Assembly: GCF_026162425.1 (NCBI RefSeq)
Contig: NZ_JAOBQJ010000005.1
Location: 434,001 to 498,000 of the forward strand
Origin: Flexivirga meconopsidis
Lineage (GTDB): Bacteria; Actinomycetota; Actinomycetes; Actinomycetales; Dermatophilaceae
DNA length: 64,000 bases
Direction: 5' to 3'
In this document: positions 36,696-45,258 of the stretch, one piece after another
Layout: each line of letters begins with the position of its first letter
Numbering within the stretch: position 1 is the stretch's first letter
The notes under the pieces: generated by a model
What the model saw: only the letters and a program-made list of their open reading frames with translations
What the model was told of the DNA's origin: nothing
The model's database searches: none
Translations under genes and position numbers: made by a program

Positions 36696-38120
36696 TCACC
36701 GCAGGTCGGAGATCACCGACGCGACCTGCTCCTTGGCGTCGCCGAAGAGCATCGCCACGTTGTCGCGGAAGAACAGCGGGTTCTGCACGCCCGCATATCC
36801 GGAGGCCATCGAGCGTTTGAGCACGACGACGTTGCCGGCCTCCCAGACGCGCAGCACCGGCATACCGGCGATGGGTGACCCGGGGTCCTCGGCCGCGGCC
36901 GGGTTGACCGTGTCGTTGGCACCGATCACCAGCACGACGTCGGTGTCGGCGAGGTCGTCGTTGATCTCGTCCATCTCCAGCACGATGTCGTAAGGCACCT
37001 TGGCCTCGGCGAGCAGCACGTTCATGTGTCCGGGCAGCCGCCCGGCAACGGGGTGTATGGCGAACCGCACGTCAACACCCTTGTCCCGCAACGCCTTCGT
37101 CAGCTCCGCCACGCCATACTGCGCCTGGGCGACGGCCATGCCGTAGCCCGGGGCGATGACGACCGACTTGGCCTGCGAGAGCAGGTCGGCGACACCGTCG
37201 GCGGTGATCTCGCGGTGCTCGCCGAGGTCCTCTTCCCCTGCCGGACCGGCCTCGATGCCGAAGCCGCCGGCGATGACCGACAGGAACGACCGGTTCATCG
37301 CCTTGCACATGATGTAGGACAGGTAGGCACCGGAGGACCCGACCAGGGCGCCGGTCACGATCAGCAGGTCGTTCTCGAGCAGGAAGCCGGATGCGGCGGC
37401 GGCCCAGCCGGAGTAGCTGTTGAGCATCGACACCACGACGGGCATGTCGCCGCCGCCGATGGAGGCGACCAGGTGCAGCCCGAGCAGCAACGCCACGATC
37501 GTGACGACGATCAGCAGCCACAGTTGCGGGTCGATCACGAACCACACGGTCAACGCCACGAACACCGCCAGCGCGCCGAGGTTGAGCAGGTTCTTGCCGG
37601 GCAGCACCAGCGGCTTGGAGTTGATCCGCGCGGACAGCTTCAAGTAGGCGATGACCGACCCGGTGAAGGTGACCGCGCCGACGAAGACTCCGATGAAGAC
37701 CTCGGCGTGGTGGATGCCGAGGGTGCTCATCGCATCCAGGCTGCGGGCCTCGGCGCCGCCCGGGTCGTGCTCGACCTGCAGGTAGCCGTTCCAGCCGACC
37801 AGGACCGCGGCCAGCCCGACGAACGAGTGCAGCAACGCAATGAGCTCGGGCATCCCGGTCATCTCGACCACCCGCGCCCGCCACAGCCCGACCGCGGCAC
37901 CGATCAGCATCGCGCAGATCAGCAGCACCAGCCCGAGCGAGGAGATGTCCCGGTCGACGGCGAGCGCGATCGTCGCGGCGAGGGCCACCGTCATACCGGC
38001 GATGCCGAAGTTGTTGCCGACCTTCGCCGTCTCGTGCCGGGACAACCCGTCCAGGGCGAGGATGAAGAGCAACGCCGCGACGATGTATGCCGCAGACGCC
38101 GCGGAAGCTACCGTGAGCAT
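36696..38120 (-). CDS. pntB: NAD(P) transhydrogenase subunit beta
   Basis: PntB is the NADP-binding and membrane subunit of the proton-translocating transhydrogenase, which makes NADPH from NADH. The 474-residue protein has about eight or nine helices, then the dIII domain with [58 protein letters not shown] and [14 protein letters not shown]. It starts 42 bp after the pntA stop, forming one transcription unit. Confidence 0.97.
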   Translation of the reverse strand: MLTVASAASAAYIVAALLFILALDGLSRHETAKVGNNFGIAGMTVALAATIALAVDRDISSLGLVLLICAMLIGAAVGLWRARVVEMTGMPELIALLHSFVGLAAVLVGWNGYLQVEHDPGGAEARSLDAMSTLGIHHAEVFIGVFVGAVTFTGSVIAYLKLSARINSKPLVLPGKNLLNLGALAVFVALTVWFVIDPQLWLLIVVTIVALLLGLHLVASIGGGDMPVVVSMLNSYSGWAAAASGFLLENDLLIVTGALVGSSGAYLSYIMCKAMNRSFLSVIAGGFGIEAGPAGEEDLGEHREITADGVADLLSQAKSVVIAPGYGMAVAQAQYGVAELTKALRDKGVDVRFAIHPVAGRLPGHMNVLLAEAKVPYDIVLEMDEINDDLADTDVVLVIGANDTVNPAAAEDPGSPIAGMPVLRVWEAGNVVVLKRSMASGYAGVQNPLFFRDNVAMLFGDAKEQVASVISDLR

Positions 38121-38162
38121 GTCGAAAACACCTGTCGTTTCGTCGGATTCACGAGTCAGCGC

Positions 38163-39707
38163 CTATGACCGGGAGAACATCGCGAGCATGCGACGAGTCA
38201 CCGCGAATCCGCCGAACACATTGATCGACGCCAGCAGGATCGCGGCCGTTGCCAGCGCGGTCACCGCCGCGCCGGAGTGCCCGACCTGCAGCAGTGCGCC
38301 GACCACGATGATCCCGGAGATCGCGTTGGTCACCGACATCAGCGGCGTGTGCAGCGCGTGGTGCACGTTGCGGATCACGTAGTAGCCGATCACGATCGCC
38401 AGCGCGAAGACCGTCAGATGCACCGTCAACGCCTCCGGCGAGATCGCCAGCAGCACGAACACCACTGCCGCAGCACCCAGCACGGTGACCAGGCGGCGCG
38501 CCGGTGTCATCGGCGGCTTCGCCGGCTCGGCCTCCGCAGTTGTTTCGGTCTTGGCCGGCGCCGGGGCGGCAGAGACCTCGACCGGCGGTGGGGGCCAACG
38601 GTTTTCACCGTTCTCGACCACGGTGATCGAGCGCTGCACCACGTCGTCCTCGTCCAGCACCAACTGCCCGTCCTTGCTGGGTGTGAGCAGTTTCATCAGG
38701 TTGACCAGGTTGGTGCCGTAGAGCTGGGACGCCTGCGCCGGCAACCGGCCGGCGAGGTCGGTGTAGCCGATGATCGTCACACCGTTCGGGGTCGTGACGA
38801 CCTCACCGGGCACCGAACCCTCGACATTGCCACCATTGGACGCTGCCATGTCGACGATCACCGACCCCGGCTTCATCGAGGCCACCATGTCGGCGGTCAG
38901 CAGCCGCGGCGCAGGGCGGCCGGGGATCAGCGCGGTGGTGATGATGATGTCGGAGTCCGCCGCCTGCCCGGCGTACAACTGCGCCTCGCGCGCCTTGTAG
39001 TCCTCGCCCATCTCCTTGGCGTAGCCGGTGTTCGGAGCGTCGTCGGCGTCGTCCGAGTCTTCGATCGAGAGATACTCCCCACCCAGCGACGAGACCTGGT
39101 CGGCCACCTCCGGCCGCGGATCGGTCGCCCGCACGATCGCACCGAGCGAGACCGCGGTGCCGATCGCCGCCAGTCCGGCCACGCCGGCTCCCGCGACCAG
39201 CACCTTCGCTGGCGGCACCTTCCCCGCCGCGGTCACCTGGCCGGTGAAGAACCGCCCGAACGCGTGCGCCGCCTCCACCACCGCCCGGTAGCCGGCAATG
39301 TTCGCCATCGACGACAGGACGTCGAGCGACTGGGCGCGCGAGATGCGTGGTGCCGCGTCGAGCGCCAGCGCGGTGATCGGTTTGCCCAACTCGTCGGCCG
39401 ACCACTCCTGCCCGAGCTCTGGGTGCAGCCGCGGCGCGAGGATGCCGACCACCGTCGCGCCTGGCCGGACTGCCTGCAGTTGTTGCGCATCCAGCGCATT
39501 CACCCCGAAAACAACCTCGGCCTGCGCCGGGTCACCGATCGTCGCGCCGGCCTCGTCATACGCCTCGTCGGAGAAGCCTGACCGCTCCCCCGCACCCGGC
39601 TGCACGACAACGTCGTACCCGAGCCCGCGCAACTGCCTCACGGTCGCGGGCGTCGCGGCCACCCGCGTCTCATCCGGCTGGGACTCCTTGACGACTCCGA
39701 TGCGCAT
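38163..39707 (-). CDS. pntA: NAD(P) transhydrogenase subunit alpha (fused)
   Basis: The 514-residue protein joins the NAD-binding dI domain (about 1-380; [60 protein letters not shown]) to a short membrane domain of about four helices (about 425-510). Many actinobacteria split these into PntAA and PntAB, so this fused layout is notable. ATG 39707 follows AAAGGACG at 5 nt. It is the first gene of a pnt-malic enzyme operon. Confidence 0.96.
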   Translation of the reverse strand: MRIGVVKESQPDETRVAATPATVRQLRGLGYDVVVQPGAGERSGFSDEAYDEAGATIGDPAQAEVVFGVNALDAQQLQAVRPGATVVGILAPRLHPELGQEWSADELGKPITALALDAAPRISRAQSLDVLSSMANIAGYRAVVEAAHAFGRFFTGQVTAAGKVPPAKVLVAGAGVAGLAAIGTAVSLGAIVRATDPRPEVADQVSSLGGEYLSIEDSDDADDAPNTGYAKEMGEDYKAREAQLYAGQAADSDIIITTALIPGRPAPRLLTADMVASMKPGSVIVDMAASNGGNVEGSVPGEVVTTPNGVTIIGYTDLAGRLPAQASQLYGTNLVNLMKLLTPSKDGQLVLDEDDVVQRSITVVENGENRWPPPPVEVSAAPAPAKTETTAEAEPAKPPMTPARRLVTVLGAAAVVFVLLAISPEALTVHLTVFALAIVIGYYVIRNVHHALHTPLMSVTNAISGIIVVGALLQVGHSGAAVTALATAAILLASINVFGGFAVTRRMLAMFSRS

Positions 39708-39776
39708 GCGCGTCCTTTCGGTGGGCTGCGGTCAGCGTATGGCGTCAGACACACTCGCGCGGCTAACGTCCACGAC

Positions 39777-39926
39777 ATGTCGAATCGCAGTGATCCACCG
39801 CAGCCACGCCGGATCGAGGCGGAGCTGCATGTCGACTACCACGCGAACGCGGCCTCGATCGTTTCCTACCCGACGGCCGGTTGCTGCAACTGGAGTTGCC
39901 GACCTGCAGCGGCAGGCCCGGAATAG
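39777..39926 (+). CDS. Possible 49-residue leaderless small ORF
   Basis: TAACGT (39764-39769) lies 7 nt before ATG 39777, matching the leaderless pattern. The predicted 49-residue product (SNRSDPPQPRRIEAELHVD at the N terminus) matches nothing I know. Beyond residue 32 another frame reads DGRLLQLELP, and yet another ends DLQRQARNSGK and a stop, so the 3' part may have suffered indels and this may be a decayed gene. Confidence 0.35.
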   Translation: MSNRSDPPQPRRIEAELHVDYHANAASIVSYPTAGCCNWSCRPAAAGPE

Positions 39927-39937
39927 CGGGAAGTGAG

Positions 39938-40114
39938 TTAGCCCTTCCGGCGGAATATCCGAATCACGCCGTCCAGCAGGTAGCCCATGCCGACGACGGC
40001 CGGCTCCAACCAAGCCACCGGCAGGTACCACGCGGTCTTGGCGTCATCCCCCACGAGCGGCACACCTTCGACATAGGTCGGAACCGGCATGCCATCGGTG
40101 TCTTCCTCGCCCAT
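39938..40114 (-). CDS. Small conserved-looking protein, 58 aa
   Basis: The 58-residue product runs from ATG 40114 to TAA 39938. The N terminus is acidic (MGEEDTDGMPVPTYVEG), the middle is AWYLPVAWLEPAV and the end VGMGYLLDGVIRIFRRKG. The central hydrophobic-aromatic stretch with a basic end suggests a small membrane-associated helix. The family is not recognised. A GACAA-N4-TTGTC dyad (40115-40128) sits directly upstream. Confidence 0.6.
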   Translation of the reverse strand: MGEEDTDGMPVPTYVEGVPLVGDDAKTAWYLPVAWLEPAVVGMGYLLDGVIRIFRRKG

Positions 40115-40226
40115 GACAAGACGTTGTCACAACCGCCCACTGCGTAGTGCTCGTCGGCAGCGGCGAGGATGTTTCGTGCCTAGACTCACGGCACCGGAAC
40201 CCCACCAGTCGCACGGAAAGGCAGCC

Positions 40227-40388
40227 ATGGGCCACCACAAGGGCAACGAAGAACGCCGCGAGGAAACCCTCGAGCACGACGAGCGCCGGCAGGAAATCCG
40301 TGACGAAGTCTTCGAGGAGACCGGCGGCGACGTCGACAACCTCGGCTCGCAGGACGAACGCCGCAAGGAAGGCGACGCTCGCCACTGA
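40227..40388 (+). CDS. Small highly charged protein, 53 aa
   Basis: ATG 40227 follows GGAAAGG at 5 nt. The product is 53 residues, over half charged (MGHHKGNEERREETLEHDERR...), predicted helical, with a His-rich start and end. The sequence resembles no characterised family; it may be a small stress-type or disordered protein. A 15-bp hairpin terminates it. Confidence 0.7.
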   Translation: MGHHKGNEERREETLEHDERRQEIRDEVFEETGGDVDNLGSQDERRKEGDARH

Positions 40389-40403
40389 AACACCTGCGAC
40401 AGA

Positions 40404-40440
40404 CAACGCCGCCCGGAGCACGAGACTCCGGGCGGCGTTG
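40404..40440. terminator. Bidirectional terminator between small gene and ssrA
   Basis: CAACGCCGCCCGGAG and its exact complement CTCCGGGCGGCGTTG form 15-bp arms around CACGAGA. It is 15 bp after the small charged gene and 24 bp from the 3' end of ssrA on the other strand. Confidence 0.9.
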
Positions 40441-40464
40441 CCGTGCGGTGATGTACGCAGCTCG

Positions 40465-40829
40465 TGGAGGTGGCGGGAATCGAACCCGCGTCCGCTGACC
40501 ACGAAGTAGGACTTCTCCGGGTGCAGTGCGCTAAGGATTTTCTCGGCCCCAGGGCTCGCACGCACACGTTCCCTGACAGGCCCAGCCGAGTAAGAGTCCC
40601 GCGTCGCCCCTCGGCGTGACGACGCAGCAAGTTCTCTAGCTGACGCCAGACACTGAGTCGAGAACTAGCTCAGGCTGACGGACTTCGAGGCTCGCTCAGG
40701 CGGCGAGGGCGAAGTCGGTGCGCTTGGAGTTGGCACCTATTGGTTTTGCACGGAGCGTTAACGAGATAACCGTGCTTCCTCGACCCGCTTCCCCTACAAC
40801 GGCAATCAACGTCGAAACCGATCACCCCC
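40465..40829 (-). ncRNA. ssrA: Transfer-messenger RNA (tmRNA)
   Basis: The 5' end GGGGGTGATCGGTTTCGACG and 3' end GACGCGGGTTCGATTCC.. CACCTCC-A pair as the tRNA-like acceptor (GGGGGTG/CACCTCC), and the T arm is canonical. The reading frame encodes the proteolysis tag ANSKRTDFALAA followed by TGA, at 40734-40696. The length is 365 nt. tmRNA rescues stalled ribosomes with SmpB (not in the window). CCA is not encoded. The tag starts with GCC and ends in the usual ALAA. Confidence 0.97.
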
Positions 40830-40861
40830 GTTGTCGATCCCATCTCCTCCTCGTGGTTCGA

Positions 40862-40966
40862 CCTCGTGCCTCGGTCGTCCCACGCATCGTCGATGAGATG
40901 TTTTTCGATTGTCGTATCTCATCCTCGTTAGCCAACCTCGTTCCTCGGCTGCCCAACGCATCGTCG
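40862..40966. repeat. Two diverged direct repeats 73 bp apart
   Basis: CCTCGTGCCTCGGTCG.. ACGCATCGTCGA (40862-40893) and CCTCGTTCCTCGGCTG.. ACGCATCGTCGA (40935-40966) share most positions. They lie upstream of the ssrA 5' end, so may be part of its promoter region. Otherwise 40830-41110 shows no gene. Confidence 0.6.
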
Positions 40967-41110
40967 ACACGACAGCAGGTACATCACCACTGTTCAGTTG
41001 TTGAGGCGAGCAGGTTCCCCGCCTCGCGCCTGCCGTGAAGCCAAGGCGCTGGATGAGCATACGGTCCAACGCCGCGCGACGCGAACACATTCCGCCTACC
41101 CTCGTGCCGT

Positions 41111-41587
41111 ATGACGCACCTACCCACGCCGGGCGAGGCCCCGACCAGCGCCCAGTCGCTGCGCACCACGATCTACGCGCTGCTCGCGGCACCGGTGATC
41201 CTCGGCGTCGTCGCCGCGATCACGGTCGGGCTCGGCGCGGCCGGCGCCGGCTGGGTGATCGGTGGTCTCGTGCTGGTCGCGCTCGGCTGGCTGGCCGCGG
41301 AAATGGCCGGCTACCGCCCGGTGCTCGACAGCGCCGCGGGTGCCGGTGCCTCCACCTCGCCGTACGTCGCCGGCATCATGCTGCGCTTCGCGATCACCGA
41401 GGCACCGATCATCCTCAATTTCATCGGTGCCTTCCTCGCGCACACCGCCACGGCATACCTCATCCTGCTGCCCTTCGGGCTGGCGTCGATGTGGTGGCAC
41501 GTCTGGCCGTCCGAGCGCCTGCGTCGCCGGGTCGCGGCGAAGCAGGCCGCCGGACCTCAGACGCCGAAGTCGGGGCGCAACGGGTAA
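41111..41587 (+). CDS. Small actinobacterial membrane protein
   Basis: The 158-residue protein has four predicted helices (about 22-48, 49-68, 85-110, 112-132) and a short basic tail (ERLRRRVAAKQA). I do not recognise a named family. TACCCT (41097-41102) lies 8 nt before ATG 41111. Its last 31 bp overlap the convergent methyltransferase gene tmsB. It could be a co-opted lipid-related protein, but nothing in the sequence shows this. Confidence 0.75.
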   Translation: MTHLPTPGEAPTSAQSLRTTIYALLAAPVILGVVAAITVGLGAAGAGWVIGGLVLVALGWLAAEMAGYRPVLDSAAGAGASTSPYVAGIMLRFAITEAPIILNFIGAFLAHTATAYLILLPFGLASMWWHVWPSERLRRRVAAKQAAGPQTPKSGRNG

Positions 41588-42837
41588 GCGCCCGCGCCGG
41601 TGCGGGTGAGCTTCTCACCGAGCACCTGGTGCAGCTGAATGTTGTTGCGCTCGAAGCCGATCGACGAACCAGCGAGGTAAAGACCCCAGATGCGGGAGAT
41701 CTGCTCGCCCGCGTCCTGCACGCACTCGTCCCAGTTTGCCGACAAGTTCTTGCACCAGGCGCGGGTAGTGCGGGCGTAGTGCTCGCGCAGGTCCTCGCTG
41801 TGCCGGATCTCGAAACCCTCATCCTGCATCGCCGAGATGATCGTGCCGACGCCGGTGATCTCCCCGTCGGGGAAGACATACCGGTTGATGAAGCCGCCGC
41901 GGGTGAGCGCCGGGGCCTTGTTGTCCGGGCGGGTGATGCTGTGGTTGAGCATCCGGCCGCCCTCCTTCAGCTTGCCGTAGAGGAAGCTGAAGTAGCTCGG
42001 GTAGTTCTTCACCCCGATGTGCTCGGTGAGGCCGATCGAGCTGACCGCGTCGAAGTCGCCCTCGGTGACGTCGCGGTAGTCCAGGAACCGCACCTCCGCG
42101 CGGTCGTCCAGTCCCTCCTCCTTGAGGTGCTGCTGCGCCCACGATGCCTGCTCGGCCGACAGGGTGACGCCGAGCGCGGTCACGCCGTAGTGCTTGACCG
42201 CGTGCTTGACCATCCCGCCCCAGCCGCAGCCGACGTCGAGCAGCCGCATGCCGGGCCGCAGCCCGAGCTTCCTGCAGACCAGATCGAATTTGTGCTCCTG
42301 CGCCTCCTCGAGCGTCGCAGTGTCACTCGGGTAGCACGCGCAGGTGTAGGCCATCGACGGGCCGAGCACCAGCTCGTAGAAGTCGTTGCTCACGTCGTAG
42401 TGGTGGTGGATCGCCTCGGCGTCCCGCTTACGGGAATGCCGCAGGCCCTCGACCGCCCGCCGCCACTGCGGCGCCACCTCCTGCGCAGGCAGCGGCGGCA
42501 CCCGAAAGCTGCGCAGGCCCAACGATTTCGCGACGTCGACAAGCTCGCGAGCCGCCGGCCGCTTCGGGCCGAAATCGTCCAGGAAGAGCGCTAGGAAGTC
42601 GTAGGGGTCACCCGGGTCGATGCCCTCGACGATCAGGTCACCGGTGATGTAGGCCCGCGCCAGGCCCAGCTCGCCGGGAGCGGTCACCAGGTAGCGCAGC
42701 GCGGTCTCGTTGGAGATGTTGATCGTGACCGCCGCGCCGGGGTTGCCACCCGTCGAGCCGTCGTATGCCGTGACCGCGAACGGCACGTCGGTGCCGAAAA
42801 TGCGGTCGGAGATCTCGCCGATGGTCAGTTGTGTCAT
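41557..42837 (-). CDS. tmsB: Fatty-acyl-phospholipid methyltransferase (TmsB-like, CFA synthase family)
   Basis: This SAM-dependent enzyme belongs to the cyclopropane-fatty-acyl-phospholipid synthase family. The 426-residue protein has an N-terminal lipid-binding domain and the SAM fold with RLLDVGCGWGGMVKHAV, HYDVSNDFYELVLGPSMAYTCACY and SSIGLTEHIGVKNYP. Next to an FAD-dependent reductase (tmsA) it most likely methylates oleoyl chains at C-10 for 10-methyl fatty acids, as TmsB/BfaB do. It could otherwise be a CFA synthase. ATG 42837 overlaps the tmsA stop by ATGA. Confidence 0.8.
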   Translation of the reverse strand: MTQLTIGEISDRIFGTDVPFAVTAYDGSTGGNPGAAVTINISNETALRYLVTAPGELGLARAYITGDLIVEGIDPGDPYDFLALFLDDFGPKRPAARELVDVAKSLGLRSFRVPPLPAQEVAPQWRRAVEGLRHSRKRDAEAIHHHYDVSNDFYELVLGPSMAYTCACYPSDTATLEEAQEHKFDLVCRKLGLRPGMRLLDVGCGWGGMVKHAVKHYGVTALGVTLSAEQASWAQQHLKEEGLDDRAEVRFLDYRDVTEGDFDAVSSIGLTEHIGVKNYPSYFSFLYGKLKEGGRMLNHSITRPDNKAPALTRGGFINRYVFPDGEITGVGTIISAMQDEGFEIRHSEDLREHYARTTRAWCKNLSANWDECVQDAGEQISRIWGLYLAGSSIGFERNNIQLHQVLGEKLTRTGAGAYPLRPDFGV

Positions 42838-44231
42838 CGCCGTTTCACCGCCTTGGAGTAGAGGTCGGGCAGTCGGCCGTCCGGGTCGTACTGCTTCTTG
42901 ACCAGCTGATAGGTATCGCCGCCGTAGAGCGACCAGAAGGTCTGCTCGTCGTAGTAGGCGTCGCTGTAGAGGGACTTGTGTCCGCCGAGGTCGTGAACGA
43001 CCCGCTCGATGTCGCGATTGACGTCTCCGTCCTCGCGCCCCGGTGCGATCTCGACCGTCGACCAGAATCCCACGTTGACGTAGTGCTCGTCGCGCTGCAG
43101 TGGGTAGAGCGGCCAGGGCTGGGCGCCGTGCTCGCGGTCGCGAACGGCCAACGGACACAACCAGATCGGCTCGATGGGCACATTGTCGAGGAACCACCGG
43201 AGAAACTCCTCGGTGCGCGCGACGGGCACCTCGACGTCCTGCACCACTCGCTCGCGCGGCAGCTTACCCTTCGCCGCGTCGAGCCTCGCGAAGTAGCCGT
43301 GGCGGTTCTCCCACCGGATGATCTTGCTGTAGACGTCGCTGCGCAGCAGACTGCGCGGCACGACCCGGCGGAAGGCCGGCTTCTGCACCCCGAACGCCCT
43401 GCTGCACCAGAACCAGTCGGTGTCCCAGCGCCAGATGTAGTCGTGGATCGTGAGGTAGTCCTCGGTGCGTTGCTGGATCGACCGGTAGTAGATCTGCTGC
43501 CCCGAGTAGTCGGAGGTGTATGGCGCCTCGTCGACGAAACTGCCCAGCACCAAATAACTTTCGTCCGCCGAGAAGACGACGCCGTCGAGGAAGTCGACAG
43601 TCTCACCGTCGTACGCCCGCTGGTCCAGGATCGTGCGCAACTGCTCGGTGAGTTCGTGCAGGGCATCGAACCGCACATGCCTCAGATGGACGTATGGCGA
43701 GACCTTCTCCAGCTTGATCTTCAACCGGACCGAGTAGCCCAGCGACCCGTAGGAGTTGGGGAAGGCGCGGAACAGCTCGGAGTTCTCGCCATCCGGCGTT
43801 GCGGTGACGATCTGCCCGGCCCCGGTCAGCACGTCGAGTTCGAGCACCGACTCGTGCGGCAACCCGTTGCGGAACGAACTCGACTCGACACCGAGACCGG
43901 TGACGGCGCCACCGAGGGTGATGGTGCGCAGCTGCGGCACGACATACGGCATGAAGCCGTAGCGGAGCGTGACGTCGACGAGGTCCTCGTAAGTGGTCAT
44001 CCCCTGCACGTCGGCCGTGCCGGCCTCCGGGTCGACCTCGATGACGCCACGCAATCGCGAAACGTCAAGCCCCGCAACGGCATTCGCTTCCCGCGGACGA
44101 AAGAGGTTCGAGGTCTTCTTCGCCAGCCGCACCGGCGCACCTGCCGGCATCGCGGCGAGTTGGCGCTGCAGATCGTCCACGGCCTCGCGGTGTCGCGCCC
44201 ACCCGACGATCTCGCCGTTCTCCCGCGTCAC
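42834..44231 (-). CDS. tmsA: FAD-binding oxidoreductase (TmsA-like)
   Basis: The 465-residue protein has an FAD_binding_4 (PCMH-type) N-terminal domain (SNLFRPREANAVAGLDVSRL; PQLRTITLGGAVTGLGVESSSFRNG) and a C-terminal part similar to DHCR24-like reductases. In related actinobacteria this gene, cotranscribed with a CFA-synthase-like enzyme, reduces the C-10 methylene to a methyl branch. GTG 44231 follows AGGAGGATCC; a longer open frame upstream lacks an RBS. The fused three-gene tmsABC form is not present, since no tmsC is adjacent. Confidence 0.8.
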   Translation of the reverse strand: MTRENGEIVGWARHREAVDDLQRQLAAMPAGAPVRLAKKTSNLFRPREANAVAGLDVSRLRGVIEVDPEAGTADVQGMTTYEDLVDVTLRYGFMPYVVPQLRTITLGGAVTGLGVESSSFRNGLPHESVLELDVLTGAGQIVTATPDGENSELFRAFPNSYGSLGYSVRLKIKLEKVSPYVHLRHVRFDALHELTEQLRTILDQRAYDGETVDFLDGVVFSADESYLVLGSFVDEAPYTSDYSGQQIYYRSIQQRTEDYLTIHDYIWRWDTDWFWCSRAFGVQKPAFRRVVPRSLLRSDVYSKIIRWENRHGYFARLDAAKGKLPRERVVQDVEVPVARTEEFLRWFLDNVPIEPIWLCPLAVRDREHGAQPWPLYPLQRDEHYVNVGFWSTVEIAPGREDGDVNRDIERVVHDLGGHKSLYSDAYYDEQTFWSLYGGDTYQLVKKQYDPDGRLPDLYSKAVKRR

Positions 44232-44379
44232 GGATCCTCCTGCATGCGTTTGCTTCGCTGGCCGATGTGCGTCCAGCAACCTACTCTCCCCTCACCCACA
44301 GCAGACGCCCAGGCCGTGACCGAGCGATGCACATCACACGAACCCGACTTGCGCCATCGAAGGCACAGGTCTAGCTTGT

Positions 44380-44408
44380 GAATAGAACGAAACAGTTTCG
44401 TTCTATTC
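44380..44408. promoter_or_regulatory. 29-bp perfect palindrome operator upstream of tetR
   Basis: GAATAGAACGAAAC - A - GTTTCGTTCTATTC is a perfect dyad of 14-bp arms. A TAGCTT -10 box (44372-44377) sits just upstream, so the operator covers the transcription start of the TetR gene that follows 21 bp later. Confidence 0.88.
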
Positions 44409-44429
44409 AGACCGAGAGGGGAAGCAGCC

Positions 44430-45050
44430 ATGAATGCGCCCGCCACCACCGAGACCGGCAGCAAGCCGCGCATCGAGGGTGAGCGCGAGGCCGAGATCCT
44501 CGACGGCGTGATCGACACCCTGATCGACGTCGGCTACGACCGGCTCACCTTCGACGCCGTCGCGACAAAGGTGCGAGCCAGCAAGGCGACGCTCTACCGC
44601 AAGTGGCCCACCAAGGCCGACCTGGTGGTGGGTGCGCTGGAGCATCTGAAGGCGCAGTCGATGCCCGCCGGGCACGAGCCGAAGCTGCCCGACACCGGCA
44701 GCCTGGTCGGGGACCTGACGTTCCACTTCTGCGAGGACCCGCAGTACAACGATCGCTCGATCCAGGTTTTCGGAGCGGTCACCTCGGCGATCCACCGAGA
44801 CCCTGAGCTCACAACGGTCTTCACCGATCGGTTCGTCAAACCACGCATGGCCGAGTTGCGCAAGGCGGTCGAGCGTGCCCAAGAGCGGGGCGAGGTGGGC
44901 CCGGACGCCGACCTTGACTTGCTGGCATCCATCCTGCCGGCGGCGGTCACCTACCGGGTGCTCACCACCGGCGACTGTCCGGACAAGTCCTTCGTCACCC
45001 AGGTGATCGACAACGTCATGCTGCCCGCCTGTCGCGCCACGGTCTCCTGA
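44430..45050 (+). CDS. TetR-family regulator of an efflux pump
   Basis: The 206-residue protein has an N-terminal HTH (YDRLTFDAVATKVRASKATLYRKWPTKADLVVGALE) and a C-terminal AcrR-like ligand domain. GAGAGGGGAAG precedes ATG 44430. A 29-bp palindrome over its promoter indicates autorepression. The DHA2 pump gene follows 208 bp downstream on the same strand and is the probable target. Confidence 0.92.
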   Translation: MNAPATTETGSKPRIEGEREAEILDGVIDTLIDVGYDRLTFDAVATKVRASKATLYRKWPTKADLVVGALEHLKAQSMPAGHEPKLPDTGSLVGDLTFHFCEDPQYNDRSIQVFGAVTSAIHRDPELTTVFTDRFVKPRMAELRKAVERAQERGEVGPDADLDLLASILPAAVTYRVLTTGDCPDKSFVTQVIDNVMLPACRATVS

Positions 45051-45258
45051 GCAGGGACAGCAAGGACAACGACAACCGCCGCCAGGGAATAACCAGCGGA
45101 CCGAAAGCGTCCTGATCCTGCGGCTTACTTGATCACGTGCCACCGCGAGGACGCGGCGGCGCCATACAAGACCCACCAGACCACCGACTGTCGCGCCACG
45201 CGTCAGCCGATGAATACCCCTGTGCTTAAAACGGATTCATAACCAGGAAGGAACGCCA
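45051..45258 (+). other. 208-bp gap between tetR and the DHA2 pump
   Basis: No gene or strong structure seen. The 3' part is relatively AT-rich (TGCTTAAAACGGATTCATAA) and AGGAAGGAA is the RBS of the pump gene. It may hold a separate promoter. Confidence 0.4.

Noticed and set aside
39777-39926. Treating the 49-codon ORF as a frameshifted longer gene
   Set aside because: Two indels within about 50 bases would be needed to join the frames, and no known family supports the joined product.
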